Assembly (NCBI RefSeq): GCF_030582395.1
Contig: NZ_CP104381.1
Coordinates: 1,736,001 to 1,800,000, forward strand
From: Ralstonia pickettii
GTDB lineage: Bacteria; Pseudomonadota; Gammaproteobacteria; Burkholderiales; Burkholderiaceae
DNA: 64,000 bases
Direction: 5' to 3'
The notes beneath the pieces were generated by a model. It worked only from the letters and a program-made list of their open reading frames with translations, was not told the DNA's origin and ran no database searches. Position 1 is the stretch's first letter; each line of letters starts with the position of its first letter. Shown here piece by piece: positions 7,934 through 16,800 of this stretch. The position numbers and the translations under genes are program-made.

Positions 7934-8506
7934 TCAATCCTGCAGACGGACTGTGTGCACTTCGATCGGGCCGCCCGAACTCTTGTCGAACTCCACGCCT
8001 GCGGATACGCCCACCTGGGCAACGTCCGCCGCCGACTTGCCCGGCATGTCGTACACCGCCGACATGGCCCCCAGCGCAAAATTGCGCCCGGAGCCGATGC
8101 CCCAGAAGCGATCGAACGAAAACACCTCGCGATACGAATAGACGCCGTAGATGCCGGTGGCGTTGGCGATCAGGCAGGTGATCTGCGACGACTCGTAAGG
8201 GTCATCGTCGTCTTCCTTGGTGTTGACGAAATACTCGTCTTTGAGCTTTTCGTGCACCTTCAGAAAGGTCCGGAAGACGTCATCGCGCGTGCCGAGGCGG
8301 CATTCATCGGCCAGCCCCGCCAGCAGGCTCCGCATGACCGGAAAGTGGGCCGTCGTGCCCGCCAGCGCGATCAGCGAATCGCCCACCTGGAAGATCTTCT
8401 GGTTCTGCTCGTAACCGCGCGCCAGGCGCGTATCGCCGAACGTCACCAGCGAATCGGCCGCAATCGCCACTTCGCCGTCTTTCTTGACCACCACGCACGT
8501 CGTCAT
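7934..8506 (-). CDS. Betaproteobacterial proteasome homologue (BPH), Ntn-hydrolase
   Basis: 190-residue protein of the proteasome/HslV fold. Removing Met1 would expose a Thr ([19 protein letters not shown]). Counting that Thr as 1, Asp17 falls in the AADS motif exactly as in HslV and proteasome beta subunits; a Lys in NQKIFQ is the likely Lys33 equivalent, and [11 protein letters not shown] matches the late glycine-rich active-site segment. No HslU, ClpX or other unfoldase gene is adjacent. Standalone proteasome homologues limited to betaproteobacteria have been described as BPH, reported to form double-ring particles; I assign this gene to that group by pattern, not by search. HslV is the main alternative, but the N-terminus and lack of hslU argue against it. 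It lies inside the pyruvate dehydrogenase operon (105 bp after aceF, 58 bp before lpdA). Confidence 0.8.
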   Translation of the reverse strand: MTTCVVVKKDGEVAIAADSLVTFGDTRLARGYEQNQKIFQVGDSLIALAGTTAHFPVMRSLLAGLADECRLGTRDDVFRTFLKVHEKLKDEYFVNTKEDDDDPYESSQITCLIANATGIYGVYSYREVFSFDRFWGIGSGRNFALGAMSAVYDMPGKSAADVAQVGVSAGVEFDKSSGGPIEVHTVRLQD

Positions 8507-8611
8507 GTCGTCCTCGCCATCAGTCCACTGACCAGTCCGCCGACCGCTGCAAACCCAACCGGGCCGGCACGCACAGGCCCGAAGCCAAATGCGTGCCGCG
8601 CCCGCGTGGGC

Positions 8612-10297
8612 TTACAGGCTGACGCGGCGGAAGTCCGCCAGCACGCTGGCCAGATACGCGTTGAAGCGCGCAGCCTCGGCGCCGTCGATCACGCGGTGAT
8701 CGTACGACAGCGACAGCGGCAGCGTCAGGCGCGGCACGAACTGCTTGCCATCCCACACCGGCTTCTGATAACCGCGCGACAGGCCGAGGATGGCCACTTC
8801 CGGTGCGTTGATGATCGGCGTGAAATGCGTGCCGCCAATACCGCCCAGCGACGAGATCGAGAAGCAGCCGCCCTGCATCTGGTCCGGCTTGAGTTTCCCT
8901 TCGCGCGCAGCCTTCGAGAGGTCCGCCATTTCCTTGGCGATGTCGATCAGCCCCTTCTTGTCCGCATCGCGGATCACCGGCACCACCAGCCCGTTGGGCG
9001 TATCAGCCGCAAAGCCGATGTGGAAATACTGCTTGAAGACCAGGTTGTCGCCGTCCAGGCTCGCGTTGAAGGTCGGGAACTTCTTCAGCGCACCCACGAC
9101 TGCCTTGATCACGAACGCCAGCATCGTGAATTTCACGCCGGCCTTTTCGTGGTCCTTGTTCATCTGCACGCGGAAGGCTTCCAGCTCGGTGATGTCCGCT
9201 TCGTCATTGTTCGTGACGTGCGGGATCATGACCCAATTGCGGTGCAGGTTCGCACCCGAAATCTTCTTGATGCGCGACAGCGGCTTCGGATCGACCGGGC
9301 CGAACTTGGTGAAGTCCACCTTCGGCCACGGCAGCAGGTTCAGCTCGCCGCCGCCAGCCGGTGCACCGGCGGCAGCCTTGCCCGGCGCCGCGGCTTGGCC
9401 GCTCATCACGCCCTTGACGTAGCGCTGCACGTCTTCCTGCGTGATGCGGTTCTTCGGGCCCGTGCCGCCCACGAGATTCACATTGACGCCCAGCTCACGC
9501 GCGTACTTGCGCACCGAGGGGCTGGCGTGGGCCGCCTTGCCGACCGTACCGACGGTGTCGGCGGTGTACGTAGCAGGCGCTGCGGCCGGAGCAGCCGCGG
9601 GGGCGGCCGCAGGGGCCGGGCTCGGTGCAGCGGCAGCCGGTGCGGCTGTGGGTGCCGGTACCGGGGCTTGCGCAGGTGCCGGCGCAGCGGCAGCACCGCC
9701 AGCACCCTCCAGCACGACGATCAGCGTGCCTTCCGACACGGCATCGCCCACCTTCACGCGGATGTCCTTGACCGTGCCGGCAGCCGGCGACGGCACATCC
9801 ATCGTCGCCTTGTCGGACTCGAGCGTGATCAGCGACTGCTCGGCTTCCACCTTGTCGCCCACCTTCACGCTGATCTCGATCACAGGCACGTCGGTGTAGT
9901 CGCCAATATCCGGCACTTTCACTTCGATCGTGCCGCCACCAGCAGCAGCCGGCGCAGGGGCCGGCGATTGCGCGGCCGGTGCGGGTGCCGGTGCAGCAGC
10001 GGCCGGAGCCGGTGCGGGCGCAGCTTGAGGTGCGGGGGCCGGGGCGGCAGCAGCGCCCTGCTCTTCGAGCAGCAGCACCAGCGAGCCTTCCGACACGGTG
10101 TCACCCACTTTGATCTTCACTTCCTTGACGACGCCGCTCTTGGGCGAGGGCACGTCCATGGTCGCCTTGTCCGATTCCAGCGTAACCAGCGAATCCTCGG
10201 CGTTGACGGTATCGCCCGCCTTGACCAGCACTTCGATCACCGGGACGTCTTTGTAGTCGCCGATGTCCGGCACCTTGATTTCTACGACTTGACTCAT
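8612..10297 (-). CDS. aceF: Dihydrolipoamide acetyltransferase (E2 of pyruvate dehydrogenase)
   Basis: 561-residue E2 core protein. It has two lipoyl domains (about 3-78 and 122-197) with lipoylated Lys44 and Lys163, both in [10 protein letters not shown]. Ala/Pro linkers separate them from the E1/E3-binding domain at about 255-291 (HASPSVRKYARELGVNV) and the acetyltransferase core from about 320. The catalytic motif HRVIDG is at 534-539. It transfers acetyl groups from lipoamide to CoA in the cytoplasm. The ATG at 10297 is preferred because the lipoyl domain begins there and an AGAC/GGAGAC-type ribosome site precedes it. It follows aceE by 152 bp in the same leftward operon. Confidence 0.97.
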   Translation of the reverse strand: MSQVVEIKVPDIGDYKDVPVIEVLVKAGDTVNAEDSLVTLESDKATMDVPSPKSGVVKEVKIKVGDTVSEGSLVLLLEEQGAAAAPAPAPQAAPAPAPAAAAPAPAPAAQSPAPAPAAAGGGTIEVKVPDIGDYTDVPVIEISVKVGDKVEAEQSLITLESDKATMDVPSPAAGTVKDIRVKVGDAVSEGTLIVVLEGAGGAAAAPAPAQAPVPAPTAAPAAAAPSPAPAAAPAAAPAAAPATYTADTVGTVGKAAHASPSVRKYARELGVNVNLVGGTGPKNRITQEDVQRYVKGVMSGQAAAPGKAAAGAPAGGGELNLLPWPKVDFTKFGPVDPKPLSRIKKISGANLHRNWVMIPHVTNNDEADITELEAFRVQMNKDHEKAGVKFTMLAFVIKAVVGALKKFPTFNASLDGDNLVFKQYFHIGFAADTPNGLVVPVIRDADKKGLIDIAKEMADLSKAAREGKLKPDQMQGGCFSISSLGGIGGTHFTPIINAPEVAILGLSRGYQKPVWDGKQFVPRLTLPLSLSYDHRVIDGAEAARFNAYLASVLADFRRVSL

Positions 10298-10449
10298 TCT
10301 TCTGTCTCCAGAGGTCTGGCGGCGAGAGCATCCGGCGGCGGACACGCGTTGCCCCGCAGGCTACCGCATCGTGCTGGCAATTGCACGTTGCGGGAAGTCT
10401 GTCGGGGCGGTGCCCGGCCGGGACGCAACCCGCGCGCCCGGCGGCTCCG

Positions 10450-13140
10450 TTATACGGTCATCGGGTTGGGCTTGTTCGGATCGAGGTTGTACTTCTTCAG
10501 TGCCTCGGCCACCTTTTCGCGCGGCAGCACGCCTTCGTCGGCGAGCGCCTTGAGCGACGCGACCGTCACCCAGTAGCGATCCACCTCGAAGAAGTGGCGC
10601 AGCTTCTCGCGGGTATCCGAACGGCCGAAGCCGTCGGTGCCCAGCACCACGTAGCGACGCGGCACGAAGGCGCGGATCTGCTCGGCGAAGGTGCGGACGT
10701 AGTCGGTCGATGCGATAACCGGGCCGCGTGCGTTCTTGAGCAGCTTCTCGACGTGCGACTCGCGTTGCGGCTCGGTCGGGTTGAGCAGGTTCCAGCGTGC
10801 GATGGCGTTGCCTTCGCGGGCCAGCTCGGTAAAGCTCGGGCAGCCCCACAGGTCGGACTCAACGCCCCAGTCTTTCTTCAGCAGATCGGCAGCGGCAATC
10901 ACTTCACGGAAGATCGTGCCCGAACCCAGCAGTTGCACGCGCGGTGCATTGCTGTTTTCGACGCCCTTCTTGAACTGGTACATCCCCTTGATGATGTCGG
11001 CCTCGACACCCGCCGGCATTTCGGGGTGCTCGTAGTTCTCGTTCATCACCGTCAGGTAGTAATAAACGTCTTCCTGCTCGACATACATGCGGCGCAGGCC
11101 GTCTTGCACCACCACCGCCAGTTCGTACTGGAAGGTCGGGTCATACGAGATGCAGTTCGGGATGGCAGCGTGGTACACGTGCGAGTGGCCGTCTTCGTGC
11201 TGCAGGCCTTCGCCGTTCAGCGTGGTGCGGCCAGCGGTGCCGCCCAGCAGGAAGCCGCGCGAGCGCATGTCGCCCGCGGCCCAGCACAGATCGCCGATAC
11301 GCTGGATGCCGAACATCGAGTAGTAGATGTAGAACGGGATCATCGCCACGCCATGCGTGGAATACGACGTTGCGGCCGCGATCCAGTCGCACATGGCGCC
11401 AGCTTCGTTGATGCCTTCCTGCAGCACCTGACCCGTCTGCGATTCCTTGTAGAACATCAGCTGGTCGTGATCCTGCGGCACGTACTTCTGGCCTTCCTGG
11501 TTCCAGATACCAACCTGGCGGAACAGGCCTTCCATGCCGAACGTGCGCGACTCATCCGGCACGATGGGCACGACGTGCTTACCGATGTTCTTGTCCTTGA
11601 GGAGGATGTTCAGAATGCGCACGAAGGCCATCGTCGTGGACACTTCGCGGCCTTCACCGGTGGCCTTGAGCAACGCGTCAAACGCAGACAGCGCCGGAAT
11701 TTGCAGCGCGTCGGCCTTCTGGCGACGGGCCGGCAGGTAGCCGCCGAGGTCCATGCGCGCCTTGCGCATGTATTCCAGTTCCTTCGAGCCTTCTTCGAAC
11801 TTGACGTACGGAACGTGCTCGAGTTGGTCGTCGGCAACCGGAATGTTGAAGCGATCACGCAGCTTGCGGATGGCATCCACCGGCATCTTCTTCTGCTGGT
11901 GGGCGATGTTCATCGCTTCGCCGGCTTCGCCCATGCCATAGCCCTTGATGGTCTTGGCGAGAATGACGGTCGGCTGGCCCTTGTGGTTGGTCGCCGACTG
12001 GAACGCCGCGTAGATCTTGTGCGGATCATGGCCGCCGCGGTTCAGTGCCCAAATGTCGTCGTCGGACCAATCGGCCACCATAGCCTTGAGTTCCGGGGTG
12101 TTGAAGAAGTGCTCGCGCACATAGGCGCCGCTCTTCGACTTGAAGGTCTGGTACTCGCCGTCGACGCATTCCATCATGCGGCTCATCAGCAGCCCCTTGG
12201 TATCGCGGGCGAGCAGCTGATCCCAACGGCTGCCCCAGATGACCTTGATGACGTTCCAGCCGGCGCCGCGGAATTCCGATTCCAGCTCCTGGATGATCTT
12301 GCCGTTGCCGCGCACCGGACCGTCCAGGCGCTGCAGGTTGCAGTTGATCACGAAGACAAGGTTGTCCAGCTTTTCACGGCCGGCCATGCCGATCGCGCCC
12401 AGCGATTCCGGCTCGTCGGTTTCGCCGTCGCCCAGGAACGCCCAGACCTTGCGGTTTTCCCAGTTCTGGATCAGGCCGCGGCTGGCCAGATACTTGGTGA
12501 AGCGCGCCTGGTAGATCGCCATGATCGGGCCCAGGCCCATCGACACGGTCGGGAACTGCCAGAAATCCGGCATCAGCCACGGGTGCGGGTACGACGAGAT
12601 GCCCTTGCCGTCCACTTCCTGGCGGAAGTTGTCGAGTTGCTCCTCGGTCAGGCGGCCCAGCAGGAATGCGCGCGAATACACGCCCGGCGCCGAGTGGCCC
12701 TGCACGAAAACCATGTCGCCGCCGTGCTTGTCCGACGGGGCGTGCCAGAAGTGGTTGTAGCCGACGTCATACAGCGTGGCCGCCGAGGCGAACGACGAGA
12801 TATGGCCGCCTACGTTGGTGTCCTTGTTCGCGCGCAGCACCATCGCCATCGCGTTCCAGCGCGTGTACGAGCGGATGCGGTGCTCGATTTCCTGGTTGCC
12901 AGGAATGCGGTCCTGGTTCTCGACCGGGATCGTATTGATGTAGGGGGTTTCTGCGTGCAGCGGAGACGTCACGCCGTTGATGCGTGCGTACTCGATCTGC
13001 TTATCAAGAAGGAATGCCGCACGCTGCGGGCCCTCCGCGCCGATGACGCCTTGCAGCGCCTCCAGCCATTCCTTGGTTTCCTGGGGATCAGCGTCGCTGG
13101 CGCTCGTGGCACCCAGGACTTGTTCTGGTACGGCCGACAT
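10450..13140 (-). CDS. aceE: Pyruvate dehydrogenase E1 component (homodimeric type)
   Basis: 896-residue thiamine-diphosphate-dependent E1, the usual length for the homodimeric AceE of proteobacteria. The ThDP/Mg motif GDGETDEP (237-244) ends in NCN (266-268), and the pyrimidine-binding transketolase domain follows. It decarboxylates pyruvate and acetylates the lipoyl groups of AceF. ATG 13140 has the ribosome site GGAGACC; the much longer open frame upstream includes promoter DNA. It is the first gene of aceE-aceF-BPH-lpdA, with a predicted promoter at 13301-13329 and a leader of about 150 nt. A two-component pair is divergent to it. Confidence 0.97.
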   Translation of the reverse strand: MSAVPEQVLGATSASDADPQETKEWLEALQGVIGAEGPQRAAFLLDKQIEYARINGVTSPLHAETPYINTIPVENQDRIPGNQEIEHRIRSYTRWNAMAMVLRANKDTNVGGHISSFASAATLYDVGYNHFWHAPSDKHGGDMVFVQGHSAPGVYSRAFLLGRLTEEQLDNFRQEVDGKGISSYPHPWLMPDFWQFPTVSMGLGPIMAIYQARFTKYLASRGLIQNWENRKVWAFLGDGETDEPESLGAIGMAGREKLDNLVFVINCNLQRLDGPVRGNGKIIQELESEFRGAGWNVIKVIWGSRWDQLLARDTKGLLMSRMMECVDGEYQTFKSKSGAYVREHFFNTPELKAMVADWSDDDIWALNRGGHDPHKIYAAFQSATNHKGQPTVILAKTIKGYGMGEAGEAMNIAHQQKKMPVDAIRKLRDRFNIPVADDQLEHVPYVKFEEGSKELEYMRKARMDLGGYLPARRQKADALQIPALSAFDALLKATGEGREVSTTMAFVRILNILLKDKNIGKHVVPIVPDESRTFGMEGLFRQVGIWNQEGQKYVPQDHDQLMFYKESQTGQVLQEGINEAGAMCDWIAAATSYSTHGVAMIPFYIYYSMFGIQRIGDLCWAAGDMRSRGFLLGGTAGRTTLNGEGLQHEDGHSHVYHAAIPNCISYDPTFQYELAVVVQDGLRRMYVEQEDVYYYLTVMNENYEHPEMPAGVEADIIKGMYQFKKGVENSNAPRVQLLGSGTIFREVIAAADLLKKDWGVESDLWGCPSFTELAREGNAIARWNLLNPTEPQRESHVEKLLKNARGPVIASTDYVRTFAEQIRAFVPRRYVVLGTDGFGRSDTREKLRHFFEVDRYWVTVASLKALADEGVLPREKVAEALKKYNLDPNKPNPMTV

Positions 13141-13452
13141 GGCGGTCTCCTTGGTAGCAGTAACGGTAGTTGCGTCTCTTGTGAGGCGCCCTCGGCTCGC
13201 ACGTTTGCACGCGCGCAAGGACCACCCCGACTTTTGCGCTGATTCTATGGGCACCCGCAAATGCAGCACAAGCGGAATTTTCAAATTGCGATATGGTTTT
13301 TTATAATGTGGAATATTGCGGCGACGCAAAACAAATCACTTTTGACATTGCACTGCAGCATTAATTGAGCGCCCAGAACACCTCACCAAGCGGTTTCCCC
13401 AAGCGACCCGCAAGTTGATTGCCGTTACACTTAGTTTTGCGCAGTTGCACAG
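13141..13452. other. Divergent control region, aceE versus sensor kinase
   Basis: About 310 bp with no gene. It holds the predicted aceE promoter (13301-13329) and, on the forward strand, a TTGACA at 13342-13347 with a poor -10 match and a TACACT at 13426-13431. An A+T-rich patch centred on 13290-13340 separates the two directions. Confidence 0.5.
13301..13329 (-). promoter_or_regulatory. Predicted promoter of the aceE operon
   Basis: On the reverse strand, TTGCGT (13329-13324) and TTATAA (13306-13301) are separated by 17 bp. The predicted start near 13294 leaves a leader of roughly 150 nt before aceE. No PdhR-type AATTGGT-N3-ACCAATT operator is visible. Confidence 0.5.
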
Positions 13453-16029
13453 ATGTCCACTCCCTTACCTCTGCAGAATTCCGGCGTTCGTCCGCCCATC
13501 ATGCTTGCCCCCTCCCACGCTTCGCAGGAACCGGCCGCCAAATCCGAGCCGTCAACGCCTGCCGCGCCTGCGCCCATTTCCGTGAATACGCCGGAGCTCC
13601 CTTCCGACGAAGCCGTGCGTCCGAACGTCCCGCGCCGCCTGTGGCTGACGCGCCTGGGCCGCCTGTGGACGACCAACTGGTTCATGTTCATTCCGCTGGT
13701 GGCGATCGTCCTGTTTGCCGGCGCGATGATTTTCATCCTGTATCAGTTGCACGCCACGGAGGTGCAGCAGCAGCGCGACGCCCTCTACCGCGATGCCGCC
13801 TGGGCCGAGCAGAAGGTTCGCCTGTCCCTGCAGAGCAACCAGGATCAGGTGGCCGCCCTGGCGCGCGATATCGGTGCTGCGCAACTCGACCCGAGCGCCT
13901 ATCGGGATGCCGCACGCCAGCTTCTGCGTGAGAACCCTGAACTGGTCTTCATCAATTGGCTGGATGCCACACGCCGCCCGCGCTGGGCGTTCCCGTCGAC
14001 TTCCGAATTCACCGCGCGCGTGCGCGAAACGCGCGACCATCCGCTCGAACCTGAAATCCAGTCCGCCTACGATGCCGCGCGTGAAACCCAGCGCGCCGTC
14101 TACTCCCGCCCCATTCAGAACGAGCGCGGCGAGAGCTTCATGCTCATGGAAGTTCCGATCGTGCGCGACAACGAATTCCTCGGCACGGTCGGCGCCATGT
14201 ATTCGGTCACGGGCATCCTCACGCAGCTGCTGCCCGGCGAGCTGACCGACCGCTACCGCTTCTCGCTGGTCGACAAGAACAACGTGGTCCGGGCCAGCAC
14301 GTCGTTGCGGCCAGTGCCCAAGGCCGCCGCGTCTTACGAAGTGCTGCTGGATCCCCCGGGGCATTCGCTGTCGTTGCGGGCGGAGGCGTATCCGGCGCCG
14401 TCCAACCTGCCCAACAACATGCTGATGTGGCTGGTGGCCGGCCTCTCTTGCTTCGTGATCTGGAGCCTTTGGAGCGTGTGGCGCCACACCAGCCGCCGCT
14501 CCGAAGCGCAGCGCGCACTCCTGGCGGAAACGTCATTCCGCCGTGCCATGGAAAACTCCATGGTGATCGGCATGCGCTCGCTCGACCTCAACGGCCGCAT
14601 CACCTACGTGAACCCCGCGTTCTGCCGCATGATCGGCTGGACCGAAGCCGAGCTGGTGGGGCGCATGCCGCCGTTCCCCTATTGGCCGCCAAACGAGATC
14701 GGCGAGATGCAGAAGCACATCGAGCTGACTCTGCGCGGCAAGGCGCCCGCCAACGGTATGGAATTGCGCATGATGCGCCGCGACGGCACGAGCTTCTATG
14801 CGCGGATGTACGTTTCTCCGCTGATCGACGCGCGCGGCCGGCACACCGGCTGGATGAGTTCCATCACGGACATCACCGAACCGAAGCGCGCCCGCGAAGA
14901 CCTCGCCGCTGCGCACGACCGCTTCACCACGGTGCTGGAAAGCCTGGACGCGGCCGTGTCGGTACTCTCGACCGACAAGGCCGAACTGCTGTTCGCCAAC
15001 CGCTACTACCGCCAGCTCTTCGGCTGGGAAGCGTTCGGCCATCTGCAGCTCTCCGGCAACGACGTCAACACCGAAGACGTTTCCAGCGATGCGCTCGACC
15101 TGGTGGACGCCTACGCCGGCCTGCCGGCCTCCGAATTGACGCCGCACGCCGCAGATGCACGTGAAATCTACGTGCCATCGATGCAGAAATGGTTCGAGGT
15201 GCGCCGCCGCTACATCCAGTGGGTCGACGGCCACCTCGCGCAGATGCAGATCGCCACCGACATCACCGTGCGCAAGGCCGCTGAAGAAATGACGCGCCAG
15301 CACGAAGAACGCCTGCAGTTCACCAGCCGTCTGACGACGATGGGCGAGATGGCCTCGTCGCTGGCCCACGAGCTGAACCAACCGCTGGCGGCCATCAACA
15401 ACTACTGCATGGGTGCGGTTGGCCGCCTGAAGTCCGGGCGCAGCACGCCGGAAGAGCTGATCCCGGTGCTGGAAAAGACCTCCGCCCAGGCCGTGCGTGC
15501 CGGCACCATCATCCAGCGCATCCGCGGTTTCGTGAAGCGCAGCCAGCCGCAGCGGCGGGAGTCAGACCTGCGCGATATCGTGGCCGACGCGGTGGGCCTG
15601 GCCGAACTCGAAGCCACCCGGCGCGGCATCACCATCCTCACGCGCTTGCCGGGCGATCTTCCGCCCTTGTATGTCGATCCGGTGCTGATCGAGCAGGTGC
15701 TCGTCAACTTGCTCAAGAATGCCGCCGAAGCCATGGCCGCCCACCCGCGCCTGCGCGCTGCCAGCGTCCTGCGCCTGCACGCCAACCTGATCAACGATCC
15801 GGAAAATTCCGTGCTGATCGAGGTGATCGACCAGGGCCCCGGGGTGGACGACAGCACCAAGGAGCGGCTATTCGAGCCGTTCTTCAGTACCAAATCCGAC
15901 GGCATGGGCATGGGGCTGAACATCTGCCGCTCCATCATAGAATCCCACCTCGGCAGGCTCTGGGTAGAAAACAACGCCGATGGCATCGGCTGTACGTTTA
16001 AAATCATCCTGCCGTTGAATCCGCTGTAG
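13453..16029 (+). CDS. PAS-domain sensor histidine kinase (FixL/DctB-like)
   Basis: 858-residue membrane sensor. A Pro/Ala-rich cytoplasmic N-terminus leads to a first membrane helix (about 76-98), a periplasmic domain (about 100-320) and a second helix (about 322-343). Two PAS domains follow (about 364-480 and 490-605). The phospho-acceptor His639 is in SSLAHELNQPLAAI, the FixL/NtrB-type H-box. The ATP-binding domain shows NLLKNAAEAM (N-box), VIDQGPGVDD (G1) and GMGMGLNICRSI (G2). The ligand is unknown. The response regulator starts 40 bp downstream and is surely the partner. It is divergent from the pyruvate dehydrogenase operon, a plausible but unproven target. Confidence 0.93.
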   Translation: MSTPLPLQNSGVRPPIMLAPSHASQEPAAKSEPSTPAAPAPISVNTPELPSDEAVRPNVPRRLWLTRLGRLWTTNWFMFIPLVAIVLFAGAMIFILYQLHATEVQQQRDALYRDAAWAEQKVRLSLQSNQDQVAALARDIGAAQLDPSAYRDAARQLLRENPELVFINWLDATRRPRWAFPSTSEFTARVRETRDHPLEPEIQSAYDAARETQRAVYSRPIQNERGESFMLMEVPIVRDNEFLGTVGAMYSVTGILTQLLPGELTDRYRFSLVDKNNVVRASTSLRPVPKAAASYEVLLDPPGHSLSLRAEAYPAPSNLPNNMLMWLVAGLSCFVIWSLWSVWRHTSRRSEAQRALLAETSFRRAMENSMVIGMRSLDLNGRITYVNPAFCRMIGWTEAELVGRMPPFPYWPPNEIGEMQKHIELTLRGKAPANGMELRMMRRDGTSFYARMYVSPLIDARGRHTGWMSSITDITEPKRAREDLAAAHDRFTTVLESLDAAVSVLSTDKAELLFANRYYRQLFGWEAFGHLQLSGNDVNTEDVSSDALDLVDAYAGLPASELTPHAADAREIYVPSMQKWFEVRRRYIQWVDGHLAQMQIATDITVRKAAEEMTRQHEERLQFTSRLTTMGEMASSLAHELNQPLAAINNYCMGAVGRLKSGRSTPEELIPVLEKTSAQAVRAGTIIQRIRGFVKRSQPQRRESDLRDIVADAVGLAELEATRRGITILTRLPGDLPPLYVDPVLIEQVLVNLLKNAAEAMAAHPRLRAASVLRLHANLINDPENSVLIEVIDQGPGVDDSTKERLFEPFFSTKSDGMGMGLNICRSIIESHLGRLWVENNADGIGCTFKIILPLNPL

Positions 16030-16069
16030 ACCGTTTTTAAAACATAGAACGTAGACCGAGGACTCCTCC

Positions 16070-16705
16070 ATGAGCACAACGCCCGCCGCAGTTGCGCCGC
16101 GCAACGAAACCGTGTTCGTCGTCGACGACGATGAAGCCATGCGTGACTCGTTGACCTGGCTGCTCGAAGGCAACGGCTACACCGTCCGCACCTACCGCAG
16201 CGCCGAAGAATTCCTGGTCGACGACAAGCGTGGCGAAGGCGTCGGCTGTCTGATCCTCGACGTGCGCATGCAAGGCATGAGCGGCCCCGAGCTGCAGGAT
16301 CGCCTGGTGGCCGAAAACAGCCGCATGCCGATCGTTTTCGTCACGGGCCACGGCGACGTGCCGTTGGCCGTGTCGACCATGAAAAAAGGCGCGGTCGATT
16401 TCATCGAAAAGCCGTTCGACGAATCCGAACTGCGCGAGCTTGTTGAGCGCATGCTGAGCAAGGCCCGCAGTGAAGACTCGGTCGCCCGCGAGCAAAAGGC
16501 TGCCAAGGACCTGCTGGGCCGCCTGACCACACGCGAGCAGCAAGTGCTGGAGCGCATCGTCGCCGGGCGTCTGAACAAGCAGATTGCCGACGATCTGGGC
16601 ATTTCCATCAAGACGGTGGAAGCCCACCGCGCCAACATCATGGAAAAGCTCAACGTAAATACGGTGGCAGACTTGCTGCGCCTCGCCCTGTCGCGCAACG
16701 CCTGA
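16070..16705 (+). CDS. Response regulator, FixJ/LuxR type
   Basis: 211-residue DNA-binding response regulator. The receiver domain (about 14-130) has the acidic pair D20/D21 in FVVDDDEAM, phospho-acceptor D64 in LILDVRM, a Thr in FVTGHGDVP and Lys in FIEKPFDE. The LuxR helix-turn-helix is at about 145-205 (LTTREQQVLERIVAGRLNKQI). The architecture is that of FixJ/TodT/NodW. It is the cognate regulator of the sensor kinase 40 bp upstream. A GAGG ribosome site precedes the ATG. Confidence 0.94.
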   Translation: MSTTPAAVAPRNETVFVVDDDEAMRDSLTWLLEGNGYTVRTYRSAEEFLVDDKRGEGVGCLILDVRMQGMSGPELQDRLVAENSRMPIVFVTGHGDVPLAVSTMKKGAVDFIEKPFDESELRELVERMLSKARSEDSVAREQKAAKDLLGRLTTREQQVLERIVAGRLNKQIADDLGISIKTVEAHRANIMEKLNVNTVADLLRLALSRNA

Positions 16706-16761
16706 TTCGGCCGCAGGAACGGTCCAGCGCTCAGCGGTGCGGCTGGAAGGGAGGCGGCGAT

Positions 16762-16767
16762 TTATAA
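16762..16767 (+). promoter_or_regulatory. Candidate -10 box before folD
   Basis: A perfect TATAAT lies 34 bp before the folD ATG; no good -35 hexamer is seen 16-18 bp upstream, so the promoter would need an activator or an extended contact. Prediction only. Confidence 0.35.
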
Positions 16768-16800
16768 TCGCGGTTTGCCCTCTCCCTCCTCCGCCCAGCC

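Noticed and set aside
7934-8506. Calling the Ntn-hydrolase HslV.
   Set aside because: HslV is almost always next to hslU, which is absent here, and the N-terminal segment and length fit the betaproteobacterial BPH group better.
7955-13242. Very long forward open frames (873 and 953 codons) opposite the pyruvate dehydrogenase genes.
   Set aside because: They are antisense shadows of the strongly GC3-biased aceE, aceF and lpdA genes, start without ribosome sites, and read as low-complexity Arg/His/Leu-rich strings with no domain.
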